DNA from: Phytophthora hibernalis
Taxonomy: Eukaryota; Oomycota; Peronosporomycetes; Peronosporales; Peronosporaceae
Assembly: GCA_012656075.1 (NCBI GenBank)
Contig: JAAKBF010000159.1
Coordinates: forward strand, 558,001 to 622,000
Direction: 5' to 3'
Length of the DNA: 64,000 bases
Of the stretch, positions 1 through 12,502 are shown in pieces. Under the pieces are notes generated by a model, which saw only the letters and a list, made by a program, of their open reading frames with translations, did no database searches and was not told where the DNA came from. The translations under genes were made by a program, and so were the position numbers. Positions within the stretch are counted from its first letter, which is position 1, and each line of letters starts with the position of its first letter.

Positions 1-1990
1 CGATGTACGATAGCTCACACTGGCAAACATCCAGGATGAGCAGCACGACTGGTATTAAAACTTCTGGATCGCTCTCCTTGTGGTCGATCAGCGCGTCCAA
101 GCACGTGTTGATATCTTCAACTGTCGAAGCGTCCGCTTTGCCTGACTACAAAGCTTTATTAGTCTAGTGCATCGAACACAAGTTTAAACCAGGGAGACAC
201 ACTCACAGTAAGCTGCAGTTTTCGCCGCACAAAAAGCGTCAAGACCCTCGCAAACGATCCACGAAGTTGTGAAGGGGTTGTTGGAGATGATAGCTCCCAA
301 AACCTGGCTTGGGCAGCTAAGCTGATTTCTCCACCCTCATCGTAGCAGAACGTTTCTTCGAGTTCCTCTCCAGCAGGGGAACTTTTGACTGCAGATCCAG
401 GTTTTGGTCGAACCAATAGAGCTTCAGGCAACTTACGAGCTGACCCGACCGCTGTGGTAGCTTTGCTATCGTATGAAGAGAAGACGTCGTCATCGTGACC
501 ATAAGTTAGAAGTTCAGCTAGCCATCGCTCACCGCGAAAGCGTTCCACTGCGCGGTTCGAGAGCATTTGCTTTGATACTTGGTCCAGCAGTTCTTCTGAA
601 ATGTTTGGATTGCCGTGGTTCTTGGCAGTGATAGCTTTATCCAGACTGGGATTCACTCCGAAGTACGCATCAATCTGTGTGAGCAACCGGAACTGGTTAA
701 CGAAAGCGTTCAGTTGTTTTTCCGACACTAGCGAGCAGCTAGGCGCTAGTTGTTTCACGACTCGAGCGCTTGAGATACAAGGCGACAACATAGCTTGCCT
801 CATACCCACCGACGGATCCTCCCAGTCAACAAACGTACGCCATATTTGATGAAGACCCGCTGTGCTAATACCTTCACGGCTTCCTGTGCGTCGAAGCTGT
901 TCGCAAACTAAATCCACGAGAACCATGCAGGCCAGTCGTTGCAAGCGAGCGACTGGGAAATGTAAAAATGGTAAAGTAGCAGCTCGAGACTGACGTACTG
1001 CTCCACTGCTGCAACTGGTAGTCCACAGTTCCACACCGCGTGGTCCTTGGTCGGTTGCTGCCATTCTGGCCCGACCGATTTCTGAGCAGGAGCGACTTTG
1101 AACGCGTACATGGTGGCGACGACAAGCTCCATCACTTTCAGCTGAAGCTCAGCTCCGGAGAATCCACGATTGCTTGCTTCAGCAACAAGATAGAGAAGTG
1201 TGTGCTCATCCAACGACCTCAATCGTTCAGAAGAGAAATTACCGTTCGCTTTCTTGACAAAGAACTCCAAGCAACCAACAGCTTGTTCGACCCAGTCCTG
1301 GCCGTCTCGTTCGTCTTGAAAGTTGAATTTCTTCTCGGAAGCCAGGGATGTTGTTGACACCACAACCGCCTTGCCCAGCATTTCTCGAAGTATTTTGAAC
1401 AAATTCACCTCGAGGTGTTGCGCTCGGGAGATCGACGCGTCTTCTTGACTGGAAAGTATCGCTGCAAGTGATGCAACACTAGTGTTGAGGAACAATGTAA
1501 ACGCAAGACGTCGCCACTCTGCAGTGGGTCGAACTGCCACCTCCAACAACTTCACTCTCACTCCAGCAGCATCGAGATCTCCAATGTCACTACCCAAACA
1601 AGCTCGGGTAAGCGTCCTCACCGCAGCTTTACTAAGTAAATCTGCATACTCGTGTTCGCGAAGAGAGAGCATTGACTGGCCACTGCGTTCGTACAGATCA
1701 TGAAGGTCGCGAAAAATCTCTTCCAGCTCGTCCCAACTCGGGTTCTGCAATGATTGATTGTTCCGAGGTGGTGACCTCGCAATCGAAAACTCGTTCGTAC
1801 GAGGGCGGAGAGCTTTCTCCGTAGCTGTCAACTCGCGTGCTAACTCATGAAAGTTGGTCACAGCCAGCGTCTGAAACTCGTTCCCTTGTCGTCGGCCTTT
1901 CTTGGATTGAGAACGAACTTGAACTCGACCATTGCAACGTCCAACGAGTCGAAGCAGCAGCTCGTCTGAGTCTTCTTCATGCAGCACCAT
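1..1990 (-). CDS. Uncharacterised alpha-helical protein, 3' end outside window
   Basis: I do not recognise the family. The protein reads from an ATG at 1990 leftwards. The main exon is 207-1990. A 61-bp GTGAGT...TAG intron (146-206) leads in phase into a further exon (1-145) that runs off the window. The product exceeds 600 residues and is rich in Leu/Ala helices, like HEAT/ARM-type scaffolds, with no catalytic motif or signal peptide visible. The frame breaks once near 964-968, in a run of five A on the plus strand. One extra base there joins the two long frames smoothly, so an assembly error is likelier than a pseudogene. The gene is divergent from the WD40 gene, with start codons 58 bp apart. 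An intracellular scaffold role is only a guess from composition. Confidence 0.6.
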
Positions 1991-2048
1991 GCTCGGGTCT
2001 TGAAGAGGCGACCAAAAACGACTGTCCTTTCAGTTGCCACCAAATGCA
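1991..2048. promoter_or_regulatory. 58-bp divergent start-to-start interval (putative shared promoter)
   Basis: This is the whole interval between the divergent start codons at 1990 (-) and 2049 (+). Any core promoters must lie here or inside the 5' coding regions. I see no TATA box. A shared bidirectional promoter is inferred from spacing only. Confidence 0.35.
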
Positions 2049-5000
2049 ATGGACGCCGATACCAATGCAGTCATTTCCGCTCGCGAGTGCGACGCATTGA
2101 CAGACGAAGACGTGACGCCACTGTCAGGATCGAAACCCCACGTCGTGTTTGTACGACGCTTTTTGCAGCAGTTGAGCACTCTACTTGTCCTCGTTGCATT
2201 CATTAATTTGCTCTTTTGCAGCGACTCCGACGAGAAGAAGATGAGAGCGTGCCGTGGATTGTCGAGTTGGCCTTCTTACTGTTCAACGCTCAGGTTGGTC
2301 CTCGTAGTTTGAACTTTTCAGGTAGTCGACAGCATTTTCACGTCACTTCTAGGGCGACATCTTGCAAGTCGTGCGTGGTGCCAAGACACTCGATACCCCA
2401 CTACACGGCCATCAAAGCTTTGGCAGTCAAAGCGTCACGTATTTCGGCGAGGAGAATTTCCGAGCGACTCGAGCCAAGTCGACAGAAGCGGACGAGCGAG
2501 AAGTTGTGCGGTTCTCCATGGCCAAGTTGCATCCGTTCGTCGAAGTCGTTGGTTGTCTGGTCACTTATGCAGAGGACGAAATCGCGCGCTCGCCGCAACT
2601 CAACGCGTTCTCGCTCACTTGCGACCTGCATGCAGTTGATACTTCGCAAGTAGAAGCAGACGCACAAGCGCTCGCAGCAGGAGGAAAGAGATTTGTTTTC
2701 AATGCCGGGGAACGAACTCGTCTACTGGGAATCACGCACAACCCCAAGACGTTGCGGAGAAAGAATGGCAAACCTCCCAACGTGATGCTGCTGTGCAAAA
2801 TGTTCCGGCGGCATGGCAATCACCACGACTGGGCATTCCACGCTGCGACCAATGACCGCAGTAATGTCGTTGTACGAAGCGCTGTAACAGCATCTCTAGT
2901 TGAGGCCATGCAGGTGTTCCTCTTAGACATCATGCCGGACATCAAGATCCCAAGCCACAAACCGCTATCGAGCGTTGCTGCAGTTTGTGCTGCTCTCAAT
3001 TACAACGATTTTGTCGGCATTGAACGCTACTTTCCTGACAAAGGGCTGACCAAAGTTCACTTTGCGAGGTTACTCCTCTGGGAATTAATGCGTACGCGAC
3101 CTGGGTTGATGCAGCACCATGGTCGTGCTACTGCCCTCGTTGGCCTACTGTTCGAGATGTTTGAGCAAATTGACATCAATGGTGACGCTATAGTGGACTG
3201 GGAGGAGTTCACTTCCTTTTGCGTTGCATTGGGGCAAATAGCCACGCGGGTACCCCACGAACATGATCACGATCAGGAACAACCGCACGGAGATTCTCAA
3301 GATGCTCCTCCACGAAATATGGTGGTTTATCGTCAAGAACCTCTGAGTAGTAGTACTGCAACACGGTGGGTGCTCTGTGCTTCAGAAGACAACGTATTAT
3401 TTTACTCATTGCTACCACAGGACTTTTCCTTACCAGGTGAGTAAGCTCAAGACCTTCTCGCAGCTAAAGCGTCTTGCAGTGATCGAGCACAAGTCTCCAC
3501 GAATACTGGTACGTGATACCAATCCTGAAAAAATGCATTCGTGTTACCTTACAATTTCGTGATGCGGATACCTTGCATTAGATGTTCGATCTCGACATGA
3601 ACTTCCTCCATGAACTCAACTGCAGTGAAAAACTAGCTGCTGAAAAGAAGGCGGGGGATAAGCAGCAAGATGTTCTGGACGCTCTTGAAGTTTTGGACGC
3701 AGAGCACGTGCCATCTCGAAACGCGTTGGCTGTGGCGAGTAGCGATCTGTGTATTTCGCTGTGGTCCATCATCGACGCCACCGTCGGCTCTTATGTTTTC
3801 AATGGGAAACTCGCTGGACGCTTCCCTGCGCTCTTTGTGCAGTGGTGTCCTCCACCCCTCAAGAGGTTGTTCGTTGCTGGTGGTTCCACCGAGCAGGTGC
3901 AGCTTTGGGACCTTGAGGTGTCAATGCACGCTGGTGCTGCACCGCCACCTCCACCAATGTTGCTTCCACGACATCACACTGAGCGTTTAGCAGCCTGCTT
4001 AGATCTACCCGATACCCCTACGTTGCCACGGCATCGTTTGACCACACGATAACTATCTGGGAGACTGTAGCAGGCGCGAATGCAGCGGTGGGAGGACCTT
4101 CAGCAGTTTTGACAGTCTCGTACGTACTTCGAGGCCACCAACAGGCTGTATTGACACTAGACTCTGCTCATACACTGCTGCTAAGCTCTGGTTTCAGTAT
4201 CAAGCCTACTGCTGGGGAATTACAGGTAGAACCCTCAAGACGAAGTTGGGAGGTCATCACCACTGCCTCATGGGAGCCAAGTTTGTCTCGACTTCTGCTA
4301 CTGGCCCCTGTCTAGCGGTGACAGGCGACCAAAGTGGTCATTTCAAGCTTTGGGATATCACACGCTGCGCCAAAGGCTTCAGTGGGAACCACCTAGCGAT
4401 GATGCTACAGACTTTTGAGCTGCACACTCCAAATCTCTGTCGTTTCCGGACATTTATGATCTCGTCAAGTGGGGCTGGAGGATCTGCTGCTGGGATGATG
4501 GATAAACACCCAGAGCCAGGAGCAAATGTATCACGAGAGAGTCCTGCGTGCGATATTATCACGGGAAATTTGCGATTGTACCGGTTTAGTGCCTTCACGC
4601 AGTCCGTTGGGTCACAGGATGATGCAGCCATAGACGACATGCCTGGGATGTCTCCCACTCACGCCGTCGTTTTCAATTCCGTGGCCAACACCTTCGTCGG
4701 TGTCGTGGAGAACCGCATCACTGTGTGGAATGCCAACTCGGGGGCGAAAATTGAGGAACCGGTTTCCGTCCGAGACGCTGAAGTCTGCGCCATAGCATTC
4801 GATAGCCCTCGTGAGCGAAAACTCTTCATTGCAACGAATGTACGTATGCAAAACAATGATCAACGTCATTCTGGAGATCCGTTCTTACTCGTTTCTCGCA
4901 AATCCGCTGATTGAAAACAGGATGGGGCGATTCGGCTGTACAACCCCGTTACTGGAGAATTGTTATACGTAAGTCGCCAAGTCTCGACTGATTTTGCTCG

Positions 5001-7593
5001 GTTCTCATTATTTTGTGTTGCTGGTCTATCAGAAAACGGTGGTTCACGAGGGTATTATCACCTCGCTCGTGTTCTGCTCTCATGCTGATGTAAGCGCTTC
5101 AATTTCTCTGCAACATGGAATGCAAAACCTTAATTCTTACACATTAATGTTTTGCTGATAGTGTTTGGTGTCAACGGGTGACGATCGCATGCTATGTGTC
5201 TTGAACGTACCGCCCGGGAAGTCGGAGTTGGAAGTGCTGCACTTGGTGGAAAAGGCTCACAAATCTAGCATCACCTGCTGCACGTGCTCACCGCCACCCT
5301 CGTCAACTGACACTGTGACTACGAGGTTTGTTGCGACAGCGGACGATGCTGGTGGGGTGCAAGTCTACAACCTTCGACGGATTACACTGTTGTTTCGCTG
5401 TGCTAGTGCGCACACCCGTGAGGTTCGAGCGTTGCATTTCCCCGCCAAGTCGGGGCTGCTTGTCTCGGGTGATGTGACCGGAGCCGTATTCGTTTGGCCA
5501 ACAACTGGAGTTCGTACCAGCATCGCACAGCCACTCATGCGACTTGTTCTGCAAGAAACTATACCATTGAGACCTGTACCAAGCAAGATTGAGTTCGAAG
5601 GAATAGCCTCTATCTTCTCTACCAGCATTTCACAGACTTTACACCCTGCAATGGTTTACGTTGGCGTCGAAGGTGGCCAGATTTTTGCATGGGAACTTGA
5701 GAATCTTCAGCGTCTTACAGGCAGAGTTCAACCTGAAAGCCCGTCAAGACGCTCAGCGATTCTCCGACGTCATTCATCTGATGCAAAGTCAGATGCGAAT
5801 GATAACATCCAAGCTCTTAAAAATGGGGTTGCGAGTCGACAGGTATCGACAAGACTTCCCATCCTATTGCCGACAAAGTCTTGGATGGCGCATGTGGCCG
5901 GTGTGATGTCTCTACAAAGCGTGCCATGGCCAGGTGAATTGCTATCGTTAGGCGCTGATGGAGTAGTCAAGATCTGGGATAGCTCAGCAACTTGCGTCGG
6001 TCACATTTTGACAGTCGGAGAGCAAACTGCTGCAGCAGCATCGGCATGGAAGTTTGTCCGGCGCGACCAAACTGTTGGAGGCGACGAAAATGACCTGTTC
6101 GAGCGGATTGCTCGCGAGGTTATCGCTAAGCACCACCGTCGACTCAAAAAGGAACAAAGTCGACAGCGCAAACCAGGTCAGCAACCAGTAGCTCCTGACA
6201 TCCTTGCTACTTCATCATTATTTGAGCTTGAGCCGCCATCGACGATGTCGCCTGCGTTGCAGCCTTCTCCAGGCTCACTATTTCCTGATGCTTCTACTGC
6301 GGTGACCAATGCAGCAACGGCTTTACTACTGCAAGTGCCATTCTCGGTGACTTCGGTGATGTCGGGGATTCAGCAAAAACTCTTTGGACCCGAGGAAGCC
6401 CAACATCTTCGCGCAATCGCCAAGAACTCGACTGGTTTGCTGGCCGATGTCGCTGACAAGAAGAAGCGCCTGGCAACACTCGCACCTTTGTTCTCTACGC
6501 CAGAAGAAATGGGTCGAGCACGAGCGAAAGCAAAGGCGAAAGCTCGTGCGATGATGAATTTCAGTCCACAAACGCCGGATCTTGCTTCAGCTGGGGCACG
6601 AGCACTGACCAACTATCCATTGGAACTCGAACGACGCGCAGCCTCCACCGCTAAAGTGTCGATAGGCGTCGTGCGAGCGTTTGATGTGGAGCCCTCACCA
6701 TTCTTGCGAGAGAAATTGCAAAATGCTGCTTCACCGGTCGCCAAAGCAGTCAAATCTACACCAAAGAAGCGATTGCGACGGCCACCTGTGGAGTCAACGG
6801 ACTTGGACATCCAAATGAGCGCGAGTGTTGTGGTGCTCGCTCGAAATGTGTCGTTGCCGAAATTGATGTACTCACCGTCCGGACCTGAGCCTGATGAGCT
6901 GCCTCGCATTCCCGAAACATTAACCTTGAGCATGTCGACCCCAACACTTCCATCATCAACAGCTCCCTCCAGTCCTGAAAACCTGCGTCGCAATAGTAAC
7001 ATCGAGCGCAAACTCAAGTTGTGCCAGAAGATCGTCGCCAATGTTTGTTTAATGACGTCCAAGCCCAAGGTGGTCAAAGAGCCCACTGAGAAGCACACAC
7101 CCGAATCTACAACTTTGCGTCCGAAGGCATCAACGCTGTCGATTGCTTCGGGAAAGAACCCTTTGGGCCTCACTACACGGTGAAGCAGGTCGAACAGCTC
7201 GCCATCGGACTTGCACGACTTGATGAAGATGGTTCGGGTGACCTGGACCAGAACGAGTGGACACAGTTAGTAAAGTTTTGCGGTCTCGAAGGTTCGAGCC
7301 GCAGGAACAGCTTTACCAGCGTCGAGAACCTCTTTCACTCCATCGACCGCGACTCAAATGGCACAATCAGTCTCCGCGAGCTGCTTCCTACTCTGGTAAG
7401 TTGACAAATGGTGAAAATGTTTTCGTTTAGTGCTAACATCTTGACGTGTAAGTTCCGGCAAGCTTCACTGGAGCAGCTTCAGCAGATGCGTGTGCTCATC
7501 CAGACTCGCATGAAGGCGGTCCGAGGCCGAAGTAGTAGTATCATCTCCGCTACTCCGGACACCTCAAGTGCCAAGCCCCTTACTTCATCATAG
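2049..7593 (+). CDS. EF-hand/WD40 repeat protein, WDR49/WDR64-like
   Basis: Exons inferred from GT-AG sites and phase: 2049-2150, 2222-2293, 2353-3365, 3421-3508, 3582-3919, about 3994-4839, 4921-4968, 5033-5089, 5162-7395 and 7453-7593. An EF-hand loop (DINGDAIVDWEE) lies near 3170-3207. WD40 blades follow between 3.7 and 6.0 kb, with strand ends VQLWDLE, FKLWDI, IRLYNP and VKIWDS. A low-complexity linker is followed by two EF-hand loops, DEDGSGDLDQNEW and DRDSNGTISLRE, near 7220-7390. This combination matches WDR49 (CFAP337)/WDR64, proteins associated with motile cilia; an axonemal role in zoospore flagella is inferred. Frame continuity fails near 4205 and near 7100. Each fits one missing base, but short introns cannot be excluded. 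The stop codon overlaps the 3' end of the convergent deaminase-like gene. Confidence 0.75.
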
Positions 7594-8527
7594 CAGTGGA
7601 AGTGGCGATACAATCCGGAGAATCGGCAACCAAAGTGCCCATAGGAACGCGGTGAAGGTCCCCAACTTGATCGTGCACCAGCACGGGCACGGCCACGAAC
7701 CCGAACTCGAAGAAATAGGCTCGTGCACGTGCGAACGGGGCGTGCAAAATGCCGAACTGGTCCACTTGGATCAAAAACTCTGGCTGCACTTGTGGTTTCT
7801 CCTCGACGAACGGAATGAACTTGGAAACAGCGGCCAAGGAGCTGCCAAACTCGAGAGTTTTGTGCTGCCACGTGACTTTCACTTGTCCGTCCGAGAAGCG
7901 GGTGCCTGCCGCATACCTCAAGGGGAAAAGGTCGTCTCGAAACGTCTCGCTCCGTTGCTTTGAGAGCTGCCAGGTACACAACCTGTTAGTTTGCAGACAT
8001 TTTCGAGAGTTGCAACTTGATGAAAACTTGCTTGTCACCTGTAAAGTTGCGTGCAAAAGGCAGCACTTGAGCTCTTGGCAGTTCGTTGTACAGTGACGGG
8101 AACGGATAGAGTTCGCGCAATGTGGTGACACAAGGGCGGCAGCTGGTGGCTCTGGTCACGAAATGCGTGTCTGGGGTGACGAAGGGACTGGAGAGCAGGA
8201 ACTCTCTGCAAAGGGTCCCGGGCGTCAAACACTGCGCCGAATCCGACACGATGTAGATTGAGCGAACTCGACGCACTGGCAGCAGTTGCAGTTGCGCCAT
8301 CGCAGCGCGTTCGGCACAAGTGGCGCCTCCGATGTTGACGCACTCTGCGTTGGCTCCGATCACGAACTTGTCGAGCGTTTGGCCGTCCAAATCTTCGTAG
8401 GCGACAAGAGCCAGCACCCGAAAGCCCGAAAGCTGCGGGAGTTGCGTAAAGTGGTGATCCCGTCGACCTTCCAGCAGAGACAGCAACTGCTCGTCTTCGG
8501 ACGTGAGAAAGGCCTCGCGCAGTGGCA
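7580..8527 (-). CDS. Cytidine deaminase-like protein with degenerate zinc site, two domains
   Basis: Start chosen at 8527 (MPLREAFLTSEDEQ); an in-frame ATG at 8618 is possible but lies only 12 bp from the upstream gene's stop. Exon 1 runs to about 8040 and the second from about 7966 to 7580. The first domain has the deaminase Zn/Glu motif (GGATCAERAA) after a GANAECVN strand. The second zinc motif, normally P-C-x-x-C, reads TPGTLCREF, so one cysteine ligand is missing; a Cys three residues before that Gly is a possible substitute. The C-terminal half (GRFS-like region, FGILHAPFARARAYF) resembles the catalytically dead second domain of dimeric cytidine deaminases, also without cysteines. The active enzyme converts cytidine to uridine in pyrimidine salvage; activity here is doubtful. 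The gene lies about 100 bp downstream of the BABAM2-like gene on the same strand. Confidence 0.65.
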
Positions 8528-8629
8528 TTTTGGAGGAGCGGTCGTCTGGATCGGGTGAATTGCCAAGTGGAAGGTGGCAATGGTCACTCGGTCTCTTCCA
8601 GGTTTTCTTCTGCAGCATTACTACTACTA

Positions 8630-10016
8630 CTAGCTCACTACTCCGTAAAAGTGATGGAGTAAACTTTCGCGGGTGCTTTCAAGAACTTGAGCGACACATT
8701 TGGCGACAGATTCGAGACTTGGACTGGAGGCCGACAGTGCTACTGCCACAGATTTCTCCCCGTCCAGCATCTTCACTTGCAAGTCGCTCATGCAGTTCGT
8801 GAGGAAGAAAGCTGCTGTGAATTGCAACTGCAAAACGAGGATTCGCAGTGGAGACTGAGCGTCCAACTGCTCCTGCAGCATGAAAACCATTTGCGCGAAA
8901 TCCACAGCGTCGTACTCTAACACTGTAGAAACATTAGTGGATGAAACGAAACATTCGCAAAAGATGATGACTCTACCTATAACGTGTTGGCGCAGCTGCG
9001 CGACGAACTCTTTGCGTCTTGTCCACTGTTGTAAGAACATCTACGCAACAACCACAAAACGTTAGCGCAAACCCCCACAATTTCTTTTAGCGCAAACAGT
9101 GCAACACTGCAAAAACATTTGCACAACCGTTTTGCACGACGACAGAAGCTCGACCGAAGATTGCGCTTTACTCGACGGCGGGGTTTGCGCAACTTGACTC
9201 GACAGAGCCATTCTATCCGGCCACTCGACAAGAAGCGACCAACCACCGTCCGCTTTGCACTCGTCCTCCTCTTTCATTGGGTACCCGATGAAAATGGTCA
9301 GAATATTCGAAGAGCCCGAAAAGTTCGGTCTATGGAACCCGTTTGGGGCGAACACCGTTTGCGGGTCCTCCGACTGCAAAATCTTGGGATCCCATTGCGC
9401 TTCCTCAAGCAATGGGAGTGCAAATAATACGGAGCTGCCTCCATTTGCACTGTGCAACATTAGCACCTCCAGGCCAGGATGGTGCTGCAACAATTCGTAC
9501 TCGAATTTTGCACGTTGCGATGTTGCACTCTGCAACGCCTGCACTTGCACGTGGCGAAACGTCTCAGCAGCTTGTTGCACCACCGCCTCCAGTGCATTTA
9601 TCAATTCGTCACCGCTCAACGCCAGCAGCTCATCCCCCCAGTCGCCACATTCACTAGCGCAACTTTTTGCAGTTCCGCCATTGCACCAAGCGCAACCTCT
9701 TCTCCGCTCTGCAGATACACACTTGAGTTTCGGACTACAAAAGCAACAAACATTAACACACGTGCAAATTTGCGCCATTTGCGCTACACTTTGCAGTTGC
9801 AGTTGCACCTTGGCGATAGCAGGTGGCGCCGCTGGCCCACATGTCCAGGCGCATAGCCAGCCACGCTGTGCGCGCGTACAGCGCCTCCACGTAGCCCACG
9901 AAGAGCATTGACTTGTTGCGCGAATCTGCAGCAAAAGTTGCGTCTTTTGCACTTTGCGCCACGAACTCGGCGACGCGCACTCGGCGCCCGCACCTCCTTG
10001 TCAATTCGCGCTCCAT
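8630..10016 (-). CDS. BABAM2/BRE-like BRISC complex subunit
   Basis: Four exons are inferred: 9809-10016, 9128-9734, 8977-9040 and 8630-8922, with GT-AG introns of about 54-87 bp. The strongest clue is the C-terminal block RKEFVAQLRQH...VLEYDAVDF, which matches the RKE-(Y/F)-(I/V)-A ... EYDA signature of the second UEV-like domain of BRE/BABAM2, the scaffold of the BRISC and BRCA1-A deubiquitinase complexes. The middle exon has a beta-rich, UEV-like look (LTIFIGYPMKEED). No catalytic residues are expected, since the family is structural. One frame break near 9634-9639 (six C on plus) is repaired by a seventh base. Many repeats of TTTGCGC/TTTGCA sit in and around the gene. Identification rests on pattern recognition without alignment. 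Confidence 0.5.
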
Positions 10017-10383
10017 TTTGCGCGTCCAAATGCACCCCTAGTCTCACTTGGCGTTTGTATTGCAGCCAATCGCTTTAGACGGGGAATCGCGGCTAGAACC
10101 GTAATTAGTATGGTGCGTGGAGGGGAAGGGGGAGGAAAAGGAAGGAAGAAAACGCGCCTGAGAAGCCAGCGGACGGCCAGCAGCTTGCTTTCGTCGCCAA
10201 GAAGCCTCTCGCCCCAGTCCCTCGCAACGTACGTGTCTCTCCGCGTCTTGCAGCAGTCGCACGAGTTGCGCAAAAGCTTTTTGCGCCAAACTTTTGCGCC
10301 AAAGCCTCGTCCTCACCATTCTCTATTTGCAGCCTTTTGCGCTGGGTGATTGGGTGCCAGTTAAAAGAACCCAACCAAACCAG
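10017..10383. other. Intergenic 5' region of BABAM2-like and B56 genes
   Basis: This interval lies between divergent start codons. It holds a purine-rich run near 10115-10150 and several TTTTGCGC words, and is probably promoter plus untranslated leader for both genes. No conserved reading frame is seen. Confidence 0.4.
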
Positions 10384-12070
10384 ATGAAGGGGATGCTGCA
10401 AACGGTGAAACGGAAGCTCAGCAACAACGGAGAGCACATGGGTGCCACCTCCCCGACCGTATGGACGTGGACGGCGGCCCTAGGGGCGTGAGTTCGCCGG
10501 TGGGGGACGTGGCGCGCTCGGACGTGTCGCTGCCCAAGCGCGAAAGACGTCGGTCGTTCATGGCGCGCAACCAGAAGATCCAGGCGCTCAAAGACCTGCC
10601 CCACCTCAAAGACACGTCGCTGCAGCGAAGGAGGCTCTGTTCCAGCAGAAGCTGGAGCTGTGCTCGGTCATTTTCAACTTCGACGACCCCACCTCGGACA
10701 AACGGTGGGTTTTGGGTTTTGGGGTGATCTGCCTTTTGCGCAAAAATGAAAGTTTTGCGCTCTTGTTTTCAGGGGCAAGGACCTAAAGCGCCAGACACTA
10801 CTGGAGCTCGTAGATTACGTGAACAATCCTGGCGGCCAGAAGATCTTCACCGAAACGCTCATGCCGGATATTATGGCCATGGTGGTACGTGGCGGATATC
10901 GGATGTTGAGGTACTTTTGGACTCTTATTTGAGGCGTTTGTCTTCTGCTACAGTCGGTCAACATTTGCCGCGCACTGCCCCCGCAGACGGAGGACTTTGA
11001 CCCAGAGGAGGACGAGCCCGTGCTGGAAGCCTCGTGGCCACACCTTCAAGTGGTGTATGAGTTCTTCCTGCGCTTCATCGTGTCGACCGAAGTGAACGCC
11101 AAGGTGGCCAAGAAGTACGTGGACCAGAAGTTCTGCCTCTCCATCATCGACCTGTTCGACAGCGAGGACCCGCGCGAGAGGGACTACCTCAAGACCATCC
11201 TGCACCGCATCTACGGCAAGTTTATGTCGCACCGCTCGTTCATCCGTAAGGCCATCAGCAACGTCTTCTACCGGTTCGTGTACGAGACGGAGCGCCACAA
11301 CGGCGTTGGCGAACTCCTGGAGATCCTGGGCAGCATCATCAATGGCTTTGCCATGCCACTCAAAGCCGAGCACCTGCAGTTCCTCGTGCGCGCGCTCGTG
11401 CCGCTGCACAGCCCAAGTGCGTGTCAATGTACCACCAGCAGCTGTCCTATTGCATCACGCAGTATGTAGAAAAGGACCCCGAAACAGCGGTGCCCATCAT
11501 CCAGGGCATTATCAGGTTCTGGCCCTGGTCGTGCTCGTCCAAGCAGGTGATCTTCTTGAACGAGCTGGAGGAGATTCTCGAGCTTATGGGCACCGAACAG
11601 CTGCAGCAGGTGCACAAGCCGCTCTTCAATGGCTTGGCCAAGTGGCTTGGCAGCCAGCACTTTCAGGTATCCGAGCGCTCGCTCTTCCTGTGGAACAACG
11701 AGCACCTCGTGAACAACGGGTGCTTGAGTAAGCAGCACGCGCACTTGATTCTGCCCGTCATTTACGGCCCTCTTCATAGAAACTCGCTTGGACACTGGAA
11801 CACGACCGTTGAAGGGCTTGCGCAGGTATGTTGCTGCGGACGATTATGATGTGCTTGGTATTGTCGATGCTTACAATGTTGTGCTTGGTGTTGTCATTAC
11901 AGAACGTGTTGAAGTTGTACATGGACTACGACATGGCTCTGTATGACCAGTGCGCAAAGGACTACTCGCTGAAGGAGCAATCTATGGCCGACGTCAAGGA
12001 CAAAGATCAGGACAAGTGGCGGAAAATAGAGTCGATGGCAGCATCGAGGGCTCCCTCGTCAGTGGCCTAG
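10384..12070 (+). CDS. Protein phosphatase 2A B56-type regulatory subunit (copy 1)
   Basis: B56 subunits select substrates for the PP2A holoenzyme. Exons: 10384-10704, 10773-10884, 10954-11825 and 11903-12070. Hallmark B56 blocks are plain: ALFQQKLELC, PSWPHLQ-type helix (EASWPHLQVVYEF), DPRERDYLKTILHRIYGKF, FVYETERHNGVGELLEILGS, INGFAMPLKAEH, FLNELEEILE, HFQVSERSLFLWNNE and a final NVLKLYMDYD helix. The N-terminus (MKGMLQTVKRKLSNNGEH) is basic and low in structure. Three frame breaks, near 10451 (CCCC), 10628 (AA) and 11412 (CCC), are each repaired by one added base, restoring LQ-R-K-E-A and HSP-K-C-V-S-M junctions expected in the family. These look like assembly errors in an intact gene. 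A paralogue lies in opposite orientation at 16530-18234. Confidence 0.92.
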
Positions 12071-12502
12071 TTGCGTCTTTATACAGCGGCGAGCTTCACG
12101 CGTTGGGGGCGAATCTGCGAGCACAATAGCAACGAATGAGAATGAGCTGGGGACCAAGCGGGGCGAAGTGAAGGCAGACGATTGATTGCAGCAAGAGACG
12201 AGGAGGAGACGGTTCGAGACCGAAAAGGAGGCTTGGGCGCTCTGGTGAACCGACCCTAATGAGAGGAGGTGGCAGACAGAATAGGTTTTCATGAACGGCG
12301 ATTGCATTTAGATGACGGACAGCCAGGCTAGCTGCGAATCAGGTCTGGGTTTTCATTTTATTTTGCTTTAAGCTTACCGGTTCGCTTGTTGTTACAAAGA
12401 CGAAAGTCCATATCTTTTCAGCCAATCAAAAGCGTCTCCACCCGTAGCTGTTGTCCACCACAGAAGCGAAACCAGCGAGCGGTGGAGGTTCATCAAGTCG
12501 AA
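12071..12502. other. Intergenic: B56 3' region and bS18m promoter
   Basis: No reading frame of note. The sequence is purine-rich on plus around 12180-12230. An isolated Pol III B-box-like word near 12217 has no A box. AT-rich sequence near 12350-12370 may mark the promoter side of the ribosomal protein gene. Confidence 0.3.

Noticed and set aside
10384..12070. Reading the broken B56, ATP synthase beta and PX-VPS9 frames as pseudogenes
   Set aside because: The breaks are single-base and the rest of each protein is perfectly conserved; essential genes would not all be dead.
12205..12235. Pol III B-box-like GGTTCGAGACC
   Set aside because: No A box or foldable tRNA arms upstream; an isolated match in an untranslated region.
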